A stretch of DNA of 64,000 bases, taken from CAWBFD01 sp963788115. GTDB lineage: Bacteria > Actinomycetota > Thermoleophilia > Solirubrobacterales > 70-9. The stretch is from NCBI GenBank assembly GCA_963788115.1, contig CAWBFD010000004.1:310001-374000 (forward strand). Direction: 5' to 3'. Each line of letters opens with the position of its first letter. Position 1 is the stretch's first letter. The notes beneath the pieces were generated by a model. That model was not told the DNA's origin. It saw only the letters and a program-made list of their open reading frames with translations, and searched no databases. Below, piece by piece: positions 24,957-33,983 of the stretch. The translations under genes were made by a program, and so were the position numbers.

Positions 24957-26963
24957 TCACGCGCTCACCAACAGGAAGTAGAGGCCGAGGCCGGCGAAGC
25001 CGGCGACCAGGAGCAGCGCGTAGGCCCGCACGAACCCCGACTGGGCGCCGCGGACCACGGCGCCGACGCCGCGAACGACGCCGACGGTGCCGCTGACGAG
25101 GCCGTTGACCACGAAGCGCTCGATCACCGAGTTGGCGAACCGTCCGGTCGCGATCACCGGCCGGTAGACGACAGCGTCGAGCAGCTCGTCCCAGTACCAC
25201 TTGTGCGCGAGGAAGTCGTAGACCGCTCCGGCGCGATCGCGCCACCGCAGGGTCACGCCGGGGTTCGCCACGTAGCACCAGTACGCCAGCGCGATCCCAG
25301 CGACCGCGATCACGCCGCCGATCCCGAGGCCGAGCCAGGCGTCGCCCGTGGATGGGTGGAGCGCATACAGCGGCGAGTCCTCGAACGTCGGCTCGAGGAA
25401 GTGCTCGATTACGGCGTCGACTCCCGGCACCTCAACGAGCCCGCCGACGATCGCGAGAAAACCGAGGGTCGCCATGGCGATCTTCATCGGGGGCTCGCGC
25501 TCGGCGATGAAGTGCCCGGGCCCGGGGAAACCCACATCCGTGTCCTCGCGTTCGCCGGTCCGCGGGTTCTCGGGCTCGGCGTGGGCCAGGTGTCCGCGCT
25601 CGAGCTCCCGGGCCTCGTCGCAGGGATCTCCGGTGACCACCCTGAAGCCGATCCGGAACGCATAGAACGCCGTCAGGAAGGCGGCGAGGTATCCCCCGAC
25701 CGTGAAGAGCAGGTAGAAGCCGCCGCGGTTCGTGGCGTAGTCGATGATCTCGTCCTTGGAGAAGAACCCCGACATCCCCGCGAACCCCGCGAGTGCGAGC
25801 GCGCCGATGATCAACATCAGCGAGGTGAACGGCAGGGCGCGGCGGAAGCCGCTCATCCGGTCGATGTCCTGGCGCCCCGCCATCGCGCCGATCACCGAGC
25901 CGGCCGCCATGAACAGCAGCGCCTTGAAGAAGGCGTGGGTCATCAGGTGGAAGAGACCGGCGGCGTAGGCGCCGATCGAGACACCGACCACCATGTAGCC
26001 GATCTGGCTGATCGTCGAGTAGGCGATGATCCGCTTGAGGTCGGTGACCACGAGCGCCACCGTGGCGGCGAAGATGAGCGTCGCCAGCCCGATCAGGGCG
26101 GAGATGTCGGCGGCGGTCGGCGCCAGCTCGAAAAAGGGGTGGGTGCGGGCGATCAGGTAGACCCCGGCGGTGACCATGGTCGCGGCGTGGATCAGCGCCG
26201 AGACCGGCGTGGGGCCCTCCATCGCGTCCGGGAGCCAGGTGTGGAGCGGTAGCTGCGCTGACTTCGCGAAGGCGCCCACCAGGATCAGGAGGCAGATCGC
26301 GACGATCACGCCCTCGTTGGTCGTGAAGGTCTCGGGCGCTCGCTCGAAGGCGGTCAGGAAGTCGAACGTGCCGAGCTCGCGGAAGATGAACAGCGCGGCG
26401 AGCACCAGCCCGACGTCGCCGACCACGTTGATCACGAACGCCTTCATCCCCGCCGTCGTTGCCGTGTGCCGCCTGTACCAGAAGCTGATCAGCGCGTACG
26501 AAGCGAAGCCGACGAAGGCCCAGCCGACGATCAGCAGCACGAAGTTGCCGGCGAGGACCAGCAGCAGCATCGAGAAGACGAAGAAGTTGAGGTAGCTGAA
26601 GTAGCGCGCGTACCCCGCGTCGGAGGTCAGGTAGCTCACCGAGTACAGGTGGATCAGCATCGACACGCCGCTGACCACCAGGCACATGAACACCGACAGC
26701 GGATCGACCAGGATGCCGAGCTGGATCTCGAGGCCGGCGGCGGAGGCGTAGTCCCAGAGCGACGAGGTCAGCTGCTGAGCCTCGCTCGGCTCGTCCAGCA
26801 GCATCACCAGCGCGCCGATCGAGTTGAGGAAGGCGAGCGCGATCGCGCCCGTCGCGATCCACCCGGCGGTGCGCCCGGCCAGGACCTTGAAGCCGAGGGC
26901 GCAGATCAGGCTGCCGGCCAGCGGGAACGCCAGCACGAGCCAGGCGTACGTGGTCGCGCTCAT
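24957..26963 (-). CDS. nuoL: NADH-quinone oxidoreductase subunit L
   Basis: 668 residues, the longest membrane-arm subunit. It has about 16 transmembrane helices with LPLHTWLPDAMEGPTPVSALIHAATMV, the hallmark of NuoL, and a long amphipathic C-terminal region that in known structures runs along the membrane arm. A soluble charged insertion (GDPCDEARELERGHLAHAEP region, about 455-500) lies before the last helices. The start overlaps nuoK by four bases. Confidence 0.97.
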   Translation of the reverse strand: MSATTYAWLVLAFPLAGSLICALGFKVLAGRTAGWIATGAIALAFLNSIGALVMLLDEPSEAQQLTSSLWDYASAAGLEIQLGILVDPLSVFMCLVVSGVSMLIHLYSVSYLTSDAGYARYFSYLNFFVFSMLLLVLAGNFVLLIVGWAFVGFASYALISFWYRRHTATTAGMKAFVINVVGDVGLVLAALFIFRELGTFDFLTAFERAPETFTTNEGVIVAICLLILVGAFAKSAQLPLHTWLPDAMEGPTPVSALIHAATMVTAGVYLIARTHPFFELAPTAADISALIGLATLIFAATVALVVTDLKRIIAYSTISQIGYMVVGVSIGAYAAGLFHLMTHAFFKALLFMAAGSVIGAMAGRQDIDRMSGFRRALPFTSLMLIIGALALAGFAGMSGFFSKDEIIDYATNRGGFYLLFTVGGYLAAFLTAFYAFRIGFRVVTGDPCDEARELERGHLAHAEPENPRTGEREDTDVGFPGPGHFIAEREPPMKIAMATLGFLAIVGGLVEVPGVDAVIEHFLEPTFEDSPLYALHPSTGDAWLGLGIGGVIAVAGIALAYWCYVANPGVTLRWRDRAGAVYDFLAHKWYWDELLDAVVYRPVIATGRFANSVIERFVVNGLVSGTVGVVRGVGAVVRGAQSGFVRAYALLLVAGFAGLGLYFLLVSA

Positions 26964-27259
26964 CCCCGCAGGTCCCGCATGTCGTCCACATTGAGCGGCA
27001 GGCGGCGCCGGAACATGGCCACGATCAACCCGAGGCCGACGACCACCTCACAGGCCGCCACCACCATCACCACCAGCGCGAACACCTGACCGTCCTCGTT
27101 GCCGTTCGCGCGCGAGAAGGCGATCAGGGCCAGGTTGCCGGCGTTCAGCATCAGCTCCAGGCAGAGCAGGATCACCAATGGGCTCCGGCGGATCAGCACC
27201 CCGCCCGCGCCGACCGCGAACAGCAGCGCGGAGAGGACGAGATACCAAGTGACATCCAT
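26960..27259 (-). CDS. nuoK: NADH-quinone oxidoreductase subunit K
   Basis: 99 residues with three transmembrane helices, the standard size. LVILLCLELMLNAGNL carries the conserved membrane glutamate, and EVVVGLGLIVAMFRR the second, both on the proton path of complex I. Its ATG 27259 overlaps the nuoJ stop codon by one base (TGATG), so translation is coupled. Confidence 0.97.
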   Translation of the reverse strand: MDVTWYLVLSALLFAVGAGGVLIRRSPLVILLCLELMLNAGNLALIAFSRANGNEDGQVFALVVMVVAACEVVVGLGLIVAMFRRRLPLNVDDMRDLRG

Positions 27260-27885
27260 CAGGGAACCCCTCCGGCGGCATGCTCGGCTCCGCCTCCGCT
27301 GCCGCCGGGCTCGGGCTCTGACGCCCTGGCGTTCTGGTCCGCTGGACCCGCGGCTTCGCCGCTAGCCCAGGCGGACGCCCCGGTTCTCCGATGCGCCGCG
27401 AGCACGATCGCGCCCACGGCGGCGACGAGCAGGAGCATCGAGGCCGCCTCGAAAACGACCAGGAACCTCTCCAGCATCAGCTCGCCGATCGAGGCGGGCG
27501 AGCCGAAGCCGAGCTCCACGGTCGGTCCCTGGCTGTCGAGGGTTCCGAGGGCCGTTCCCAGGATCGCGATCGACAGCTCGATGAACAGCGCCCCCGCCAG
27601 CAGCGGCGCCAGGAGCTGTTGACCCGGGATCGGCTCCCACAGCGGCTCCTCGACTCCGCCGACGTATGCCGCGACGAACACGTAGAGGACCATCACCGCC
27701 CCCGCGTAGACCACGATCTGGGCCGCGGCGATGAACTCGGCGTGTAGCAGCAGGAACAGGCCAGCGAGCGAGACCAGGTGGATGACCAGCGCGAGCACGC
27801 TGTAGAACGGATTGCGGAGCGCAATCACCGCGATCGCGCCGCCGAGCGCCCCGATCGCCCCGGCGAAGAACGCGACCTCGACCAT
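27259..27885 (-). CDS. nuoJ: NADH-quinone oxidoreductase subunit J
   Basis: 208 residues. Five transmembrane helices occupy the first 165 or so; IVVYAGAVMVLYVFV is the conserved third helix with the pi-bulge region. The C-terminal 40 residues are a polar Ala/Gly/Glu-rich tail not needed by the family. The start ATG 27885 is the first one giving the family N-terminus (VEVAFFAGAIGALGG). Upstream is a 94-base gap with a strong hairpin, the only sizeable non-coding interval in the operon. Confidence 0.95.
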   Translation of the reverse strand: MVEVAFFAGAIGALGGAIAVIALRNPFYSVLALVIHLVSLAGLFLLLHAEFIAAAQIVVYAGAVMVLYVFVAAYVGGVEEPLWEPIPGQQLLAPLLAGALFIELSIAILGTALGTLDSQGPTVELGFGSPASIGELMLERFLVVFEAASMLLLVAAVGAIVLAAHRRTGASAWASGEAAGPADQNARASEPEPGGSGGGAEHAAGGVP

Positions 27886-27918
27886 TACTCGGCGTTCTCC
27901 CGATGCTTCAGGGCACCG

Positions 27919-27957
27919 ACGTGGGTTTGCCCACACAGGAGGTGGGCGAATCCACGT
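27919..27957 (-). promoter_or_regulatory. Intra-operon hairpin between nuoI and nuoJ
   Basis: A 16-base arm at 27919-27934 pairs with 27942-27957 with two mismatches that become wobble pairs in one strand sense, around a seven-base loop. It lies in the nuoI-nuoJ gap. No U-tract follows. It could be a processing or stability element, or a partial terminator separating the peripheral-arm from the membrane-arm genes. Confidence 0.5.
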
Positions 27958-27979
27958 TGGTGGGCGGGTGTCCGGCGCG

Positions 27980-28525
27980 TCACTCGCCCTCTCTCCGGAG
28001 CGGCGTCCGCTCCACCGGCTCGGCCAGCAGCATCTCCTTGGTGAAGACGAGGTCCTCCCGGTTGTAGTCGGCGATCTCGTACTCGTGGCCCATCGTGATC
28101 GCGTCGAACGGGCAGGCGACCTCGCAGTAGCCGCAGAAGATGCAGCGGGCCATGTTGATCTCGTAGACGGCCGCGTAGCGCTCGCCGGCCGAGACCCGGT
28201 TGGACGGGTCGTTCTCGGCGGCGACGACACGGATGCAGTCGGCCGGGCAGGCGGCGGCGCAGAGCGAGCAGCCGACGCACTTCTCGAGCCCCGTGTCCTC
28301 GAACCGGTGGAGCTTGTGGCGGCCCCGGAAGCGGGGGAACACCGGGGTCTTCTCCTCCGGGTACTGGATCGTCACCGGCCCCTCGATGATCCGCGCGAAT
28401 GTCGTCCGCAGGCCGCGCAGGGTCTCGCCGAAGGCTCGGTAGGCGCCCTTGACCCCGCCCGGCTCGGGGCCCCGCTGGACCGCGACGACCTCGTCGGCGT
28501 TCTCGAGGTACGGGAACTCGCTCAC
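27980..28525 (-). CDS. nuoI: NADH-quinone oxidoreductase subunit I
   Basis: 181 residues with two [4Fe-4S] ferredoxin motifs: CVGCSLCAAACP and CIFCGYCEVACP, ligating clusters N6a and N6b that pass electrons towards NuoB. The N-terminal 55 residues contain the amphipathic anchor (YRAFGETLRGLRTTFARI). The start GTG 28525 overlaps the nuoH stop by four bases (GTGA). Confidence 0.96.
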   Translation of the reverse strand: MSEFPYLENADEVVAVQRGPEPGGVKGAYRAFGETLRGLRTTFARIIEGPVTIQYPEEKTPVFPRFRGRHKLHRFEDTGLEKCVGCSLCAAACPADCIRVVAAENDPSNRVSAGERYAAVYEINMARCIFCGYCEVACPFDAITMGHEYEIADYNREDLVFTKEMLLAEPVERTPLRREGE

Positions 28526-29523
28526 AGCACCGTCACCAGCACCGCCGTCACCAACACGTTCACGGTCGCCAGCGGCAGCAGCACCTTCCACCCCAGCGAC
28601 ATGAGCTGGTCGTAGCGGACCCGCGGGATCGTCGCGCGAACCCACATGAACAGGAAGATCAGCGCGAAGATCTTCAGGAACATCCAGATCGGGTCGAGCC
28701 AGCCAGGGCCCGGGCCCATCCAGCCGCCGAGGAAGAACGTGGCGGCGATCCCCGAGATCACGAACATCTCGATGTACTCGGCCAGCGCGAACGAGCCGTA
28801 GCGCATGCCCCCGTACTCGGTGCCGTAGCCGGCGACCAGCTCGGCATCCGCCTCGGGGAGGTCGAAGGGGGCGCGGTTGGCCTCGGCGAAGCCCGCGACC
28901 ATGAACACGAGGAAGCCGACGATCTGAGGGACGATGTACCAGACGTCGTTCTGGGCCTCGACGATGCTCACCAGCGACAGGGAGCCCGCCATCATCACCG
29001 CGCCCAACAGCGCCAACCCCATCGAGACCTCGTAGGAGATCAGCTGGGCGGCCGACCGCATCGCCCCGAGGAAGCTGTACTTCGATCCCGAGGCCCAGCC
29101 GCCCAGCAGCAGGCCGTAGAAGGCGATCGAGCCGAAGGCAAAGAAGTAGAGGATCCCGATCGAGACGTCGATCCCGTAGAAGCCGACGCCGTCCTTGACA
29201 TCGCCGAAGGGTAGGATCGCGAGGGTGGCGACGCCGGTGAAGATGACGATCGCCGGCCCCGCGGCCCACAGGAACGGAATCGCGTTGGCCGGCCTGAAGC
29301 CCTCCTTGCCGCTCAGCTTGATCGCGTCGGCCAGGGGTTGCATCAACCCGTAGGGCCCGACGCGGTTGGGGCCGTAGCGGGCCTGGAAGCGGCCCAGCAC
29401 CTTGCGCTCGATCACGGTGAGCACCGGCACGATCGCGAAGATCACGCCGAAGATCACCAGAGACTTCAGGATCATGATCCAGGTGGCCTCGGCGAAGCCG
29501 ACGTCGGCGACCGGCACGCTCAC
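28522..29523 (-). CDS. nuoH: NADH-quinone oxidoreductase subunit H
   Basis: 333 residues and eight transmembrane helices. The signature ERKVLGRFQARYGPNRVGP and the loop with PFDLPEADAELVAGY, which contributes to the quinone chamber, are intact. NuoH links the peripheral and membrane arms. The start GTG 29523 overlaps the nuoG stop by four bases. Confidence 0.97.
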   Translation of the reverse strand: MSVPVADVGFAEATWIMILKSLVIFGVIFAIVPVLTVIERKVLGRFQARYGPNRVGPYGLMQPLADAIKLSGKEGFRPANAIPFLWAAGPAIVIFTGVATLAILPFGDVKDGVGFYGIDVSIGILYFFAFGSIAFYGLLLGGWASGSKYSFLGAMRSAAQLISYEVSMGLALLGAVMMAGSLSLVSIVEAQNDVWYIVPQIVGFLVFMVAGFAEANRAPFDLPEADAELVAGYGTEYGGMRYGSFALAEYIEMFVISGIAATFFLGGWMGPGPGWLDPIWMFLKIFALIFLFMWVRATIPRVRYDQLMSLGWKVLLPLATVNVLVTAVLVTVL

Positions 29524-32034
29524 TCCTCATCACCCGCCTTGGTCACCTCGACCATTTCGCCCGGGGTGAGCGCGTTCGCGTTCTGCTCGGCCGTCCCCTC
29601 GATCAGGAAGCCGGTGCCCGGCTTCACCCGCTCGCGGATCGCCACCCTCGCACGCACGCCGGTGCCGTTCGAGCGCACGTCCACCTCATCCCCGTTGCTA
29701 AGACCGAGCCGATCCGCATCCGTGGGCGACAGCTCGAGCGCCTGGCTCGGCGCCAGGAACCGGAGCGCCGGGTTCCTCTCGGTGACCTCGCCGGCCCACA
29801 GGTCTCTGAACGTCCCGAGGAACAGCCCAGGCTCGGAAGGGGTGCCGGGTGTCGCCGCCGCCGACGCTTCGACGAGCGGCGCGCGGCTGGCGGAGACCGC
29901 CGCGCGTGTCTCGCGAGGAGGCCGAGGCGGGGGCGGCGCCCGGCGCCCCTGCCGCGGCCGGGTACTGCGAGGCCGCATCCCGCTCTTGCCAGCGAACGCC
30001 GAGCCCGCCGATCTCCTCCGGGGTGAGGCCCGCGTAGAACGGGACCTCGCCCGCGATCGCCTCCAGCGCCTCGGGGGCGGAGTCGATCTCGGTCTCGTGG
30101 CCCAGCCTGGCGGAGAGCTCGGCCAGCACCTGCCACCCGGGACGGACCCCGCCGGGGTGGGGGATGTTCGGGCGCAGCCGCTGGAGGCGCCCGTCCGGGT
30201 GGGTGACCGTGCCCTCCTTCTCCGCGTGCGACTCACCCGGGAAGACGACGTTGGCGTGCGCGGTCGATTCGTTCTCGAACATCGAGCAAGCGACCACGAA
30301 GCGCGCCTTGCTGAGCGCCTCCGCCCAGGCAGGGCCGCCGGCGAACTCACGGACGGGGTCCGCGTTCAGCAGGAGCAGCCCGTCGAGCTCACCGGCGGCG
30401 AGCGCCTCACCGATCTCGCCCGATGACTTGCCGGTTGGCTCCTCGGAGAATCCGGGGCCGATGCCCGGCAGGCAGCCGACCTCGCGCAGGCCGCGGGCGT
30501 TGGTCGCCTCGGGGACCTCGATCTGGCCGGCACCGTCGGCATCCAATCGAAGCGCCCGTACGAGGTCGACGTGAACGTCCCGCCCATCCCCGGCGATCCG
30601 CTCGCCCCAGATGACGACCGTCGAGCCCGGGCGGAGCAAGCCGGCGATGCGCTCGGCGTCGGCGCCGAGCTCACCCGGCGCTCGTTCGTACCCATCGGCG
30701 CCCAGGGCCGCCGCGAGCGCTGCGAGGAACGTGGCGCCGCCCCCCGGCCGGTAGCGAGCCGTCTCCTCGGCCCCGCCGTCAAGGCTGGTCGGTCGCTCCG
30801 ACGCGATCGCGACGCGGGCGCGCGAACGCCGGATCGCCTTGCGCACGCGAAGGTCGAGGATCGGCATCTGATGCAGGAGGTCGGCGCCGAGCACGAGGAT
30901 CGACTCGGCGGAATCGATATCGGCCACCGCTGCCGCCAGCTCCGGGCGCGAGCGCTCGATTACAACCCCTCGATCGGGCGGCACCTGCGCGCCCGGCCGT
31001 GAGTCCACGTGCGGCGAGTCCAGCGCCGCGCGCATGATCCGCTGCGCCAGGTACCCCTCCTCGTTCGAGGTCGTACCGCCGACGATCGCGGCCGAGCGCG
31101 TGCCGGCTGCCCGCAGCCCCTCGGCGGCCGCGTCCAGCGCCTGCTCCCAGCTCGCGGGGCGCAGCTCGCCGGCGGAGCGCACCATCGGCTCGGTGATCCG
31201 CTCCTCGGAGGCGAACATCTGGAACCCGAAGCGGCCCTTGTCGCAGAGCCAGCCGTCGTCGACCTCGTGGTTGTCGCGCGCCAGCACGCGCTGGACCCGC
31301 TCGTCGCGGACGGTGAACTTGACGTTGCACTGGCTCGGGCAAAGGGTGCAGACGGAGCCCGCGTCCTCGATCTCCCACGGTCGGGCCCGGAACCGGTAGG
31401 TCTCGGAGGTGAGCGCCCCCACCGGGCAGAGCTCGGTGATGTTGCCGTGGAACGGCGCGATGTAGGGGCGGTCGTCGAACGTCCCGACGTAGGTGGCTGC
31501 GCCCCGGTCGAGCAGCTGCAGCTGCTCGTCCTCGGCCACCTCCTGGCTGAAGCGCACGCAGCGGTAGCAGAGGATGCAGCGCTCGCGGTCGATCATCACC
31601 AGCGGCGACAGCGGAATCGGCTTCTCGAAGTGGCGCTTCGGGTCGGTGAACCGGCTGCGGCCCGGGCCCCAGCCCATCGCGACGTCCTGAAGCGGGCACT
31701 CCCCGCCCTTGTCGCACACCGGGCAGTCGAGCGGGTGGTTGATGAGCAGGAACTCGACCACCGATTCCTGCGCCTCCCTGACCCGATCCGTCTGGGTGTA
31801 GACCACCATCCCGTCCCGGACCGGGGTCGAGCACGCGGTCTGGAGCTTCGGGATCCCCTCGACCTCCACCAGGCACATGCGGCAGGCGCCCACCGGCTCC
31901 CCCAGCTTGGGCTCGTAGCAGAACACCGGGATCTCGACGTCGCCGCCCTTGGCGGCGTCGACCAGCATCTCGCCCTCGGGCGCCTCCACCTCGACCCCGT
32001 CGACGACGAGCGTGATCTCGGGCCGATCAGCCAT
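29520..32034 (-). CDS. nuoG: NADH-quinone oxidoreductase subunit G, with an apparent one-base frameshift
   Basis: The N-terminal part carries the [2Fe-2S] site (CYEPKLGEPVGACRMC), DCPVCDKGGECPLQD, the [4Fe-4S] set CILCYRCVRF, and the extra N7-type cluster motif CTLCPSQC, then a molybdopterin-oxidoreductase-like domain. At about residue 700 the frame loses similarity. The missing C-terminal domain (ALRFLAPSQALELSPTDADRLGL ... GDEVDVRS) continues in another frame to TGA 29520 and overlaps nuoH normally. Removing one base, most simply from the five-G run at 29929-29933, restores an 837-residue protein. The start is ATG 32034 (GTG 32040 also possible). It relays electrons from NuoEF to NuoI. Confidence 0.92.
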
Positions 32035-33283
32035 GGCCACCCGCCCGGGCTGCCTCGAACTCCGGACGGAACTTGCGCACCATGCTCCCCACCGGCATCG
32101 CCATCGAGTCGCCGAGCACGCAGAGGCAGTGGCCCATGATGTTGTCCTGGACCGAGGCGACGATGTCCAGGTCCATCGGCGTCGCCTCCCCGCGGACGAA
32201 CCGCTCGAGCATCTTCACCGTCCAGTTGGTGCCCTCGCGGCACGGCGTGCACTTGCCGCACGACTCGTGGTGGTAGAAGCGGGCCGTCCGCAGCGCCAGT
32301 TGCGGGATCGAGACGGAGTCGTCGACGACGATGATCGACGCGGTCCCCAGCATCGACCCCGCCTCCTGCAAAGCCTCGAAGCTGTAGGGGAGGTCGAGCT
32401 CGGCGGGCGTCAGCACCGGCGACGAGGAGCCACCGGGGAACCAGGCCTTGATCTCCCGCCCCTCCGGCGGGCCACCCGCGAGGCCGTAGACGATCTCACG
32501 CGCCGGGATGCCAAGCTCGATCTCGTAGTTGCCGGGACGCTGGATGCAGCCGGAGATCGAGACCACCTTCGTCCCGGGCGACTGCTCGGTCCCGAACTGC
32601 TTGAACCAGTCGGCGCCTCGAGTGACGATGTGCGGGACGTTGGCGAGGGTCTCGACGTTGTTGATCAGGGTCGGCCCGCCGTAAAGGCCCTCGATCGCCG
32701 GAAACGGTGGTTTCAGCCGCGGGTTGCCGCGCTTGCCCTCGAGCGAGTCGAGCAGGGCCGTCTCCTCGCCACAGATGTAGGCGCCGGCGCCGCGGTGGAC
32801 GACGACGTCGATCGCGACGCCGGTTCCGAGGATGTTCTCCCCGGCGTAGCCGGCGTCGTAGGCCTCGGTGACGGCCCGATCGAGGGCGTCGGCGATCTCC
32901 CAGTACTCGCCACGAATGAAGATGAACGCGTACCGAGCCCCGGCGGCGTGCGCCGCGATCACGCATCCCTCGACCAGCTGGTGGGGGTTCTTGTGCATCA
33001 GCTCGCGGTCCTTGAACGCGCCCGGCTCGGACTCGTCCGCGTTGCAGCAGAGGTACTTCTCCATGTCGCCGCGAGGAAGGAACCCGACCTTCTTCCCCAT
33101 CGAGAACCCAGCGCCGCCGCGCCCCCGCAGATCCGAGCCCTCGAGGGTCGAGAGCAGGTCGTCGGGGTCGATCTCGCGGAACGCGCGCTCGAGCGCCCGG
33201 TAGCCGCCGAGGCGCCGGTAGACGTCGATCGTCCCCAGCCCGGGCTCGTCGATGTGCCTGAACAGCAGCCTCGTCTCAGGCAT
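32027..33283 (-). CDS. nuoF: NADH-quinone oxidoreductase subunit F
   Basis: 418 residues. LRGRGGAGFSMGKK binds NADH, CNADESEPGAFKDR binds FMN, and CGKCTPCREGT with a distal Cys (GHCLCVLGD) holds the N3 [4Fe-4S] cluster. It is the NADH entry point of complex I. The start ATG 33283 overlaps the nuoE end by eight bases; the gene also overlaps nuoG at its 3' end. Confidence 0.97.
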   Translation of the reverse strand: MPETRLLFRHIDEPGLGTIDVYRRLGGYRALERAFREIDPDDLLSTLEGSDLRGRGGAGFSMGKKVGFLPRGDMEKYLCCNADESEPGAFKDRELMHKNPHQLVEGCVIAAHAAGARYAFIFIRGEYWEIADALDRAVTEAYDAGYAGENILGTGVAIDVVVHRGAGAYICGEETALLDSLEGKRGNPRLKPPFPAIEGLYGGPTLINNVETLANVPHIVTRGADWFKQFGTEQSPGTKVVSISGCIQRPGNYEIELGIPAREIVYGLAGGPPEGREIKAWFPGGSSSPVLTPAELDLPYSFEALQEAGSMLGTASIIVVDDSVSIPQLALRTARFYHHESCGKCTPCREGTNWTVKMLERFVRGEATPMDLDIVASVQDNIMGHCLCVLGDSMAMPVGSMVRKFRPEFEAARAGGHG

Positions 33284-33914
33284 CGCCTGCTTGCTCCGTC
33301 TCCGCCACCCGCGGATCCGGCTCGGGCTCCGGGCCGCCCGCCGCCGGGCGCTTCGCCAGCGCCTTCTCCGGGAGGACCTCCTCGCCCGAGCGAAGCTGGT
33401 CCGCGACGATGCGTGCGTCGGCGGGGTCGAGCGGGCCGAAGTAGCGCTGGTCGATCGAGGCCATCGGGGCCATCTCGCAGGCGCCGAGACACTCGAAGCC
33501 CTTGACGTAGAACTCGCCGTCGGCGGAGCTGGTCCCCCCGTGGTCGGCGGCCTCAAGCTCGACCCCGGTCGCCTCGCAGAACGCCTCCAAGAGCTCGTCG
33601 GCGCCGTTCAGCCAGCACGAGATGTTGTGGCAGACGAGGACGCTGTGGCGCCCCTCGGGGGTCGTGTGGAAGAGGTCGTAGAAGGAGGCGACCGCCTCCA
33701 GGTGGCCCGGGGTGACCCCCATGACCGCCGCCGCCTGGCGCATGCCCTCGGGCGAGCACCAGCCGTGATGGCGCTGCACCGCCCACAGCACCGGGATCGC
33801 CGCCGAGCGAATCAGGGGATAGCGCGACATGGCCTCCTCGATCTGCCGGCGCAGCTCATCGGGCACCTCGACCTCGTGAAGCTCGGGCACCGGCTCCGCG
33901 TCCTCGGGCCGCAT
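33276..33914 (-). CDS. nuoE: NADH-quinone oxidoreductase subunit E
   Basis: 212 residues. After a helical N-terminal domain (YPLIRSAAIPVLWAVQRHHGW) comes the thioredoxin-like [2Fe-2S] domain with VLVCHNISCWLNG and FECLGACEMAPM. The C-terminal 45 residues are a polar tail. ATG 33914 lies 69 bases from nuoD, whereas most other junctions in this operon overlap; a GTG at 33987 overlapping the nuoD stop by four bases may be the real start if one extra base is present (see findings). Confidence 0.93.
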   Translation of the reverse strand: MRPEDAEPVPELHEVEVPDELRRQIEEAMSRYPLIRSAAIPVLWAVQRHHGWCSPEGMRQAAAVMGVTPGHLEAVASFYDLFHTTPEGRHSVLVCHNISCWLNGADELLEAFCEATGVELEAADHGGTSSADGEFYVKGFECLGACEMAPMASIDQRYFGPLDPADARIVADQLRSGEEVLPEKALAKRPAAGGPEPEPDPRVAETEQAGDA

Positions 33915-33983
33915 TGACTCGAGTCAGCTCCCGGCGCTCGAGCGCGGTGAGCTCGTCCGTGGGCCGCAGCTCGGGCATGTCGC

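Noticed and set aside
23645..27089. Long + strand open frames opposite nuoL and nuoM
   Set aside because: High-GC shadow frames; their residues are low-complexity and the - strand frames match complex I subunits.
29890..29950. Programmed frameshift in nuoG
   Set aside because: I see no slippery heptamer or downstream structure, and other genes show the same one-base excess; an error is simpler.
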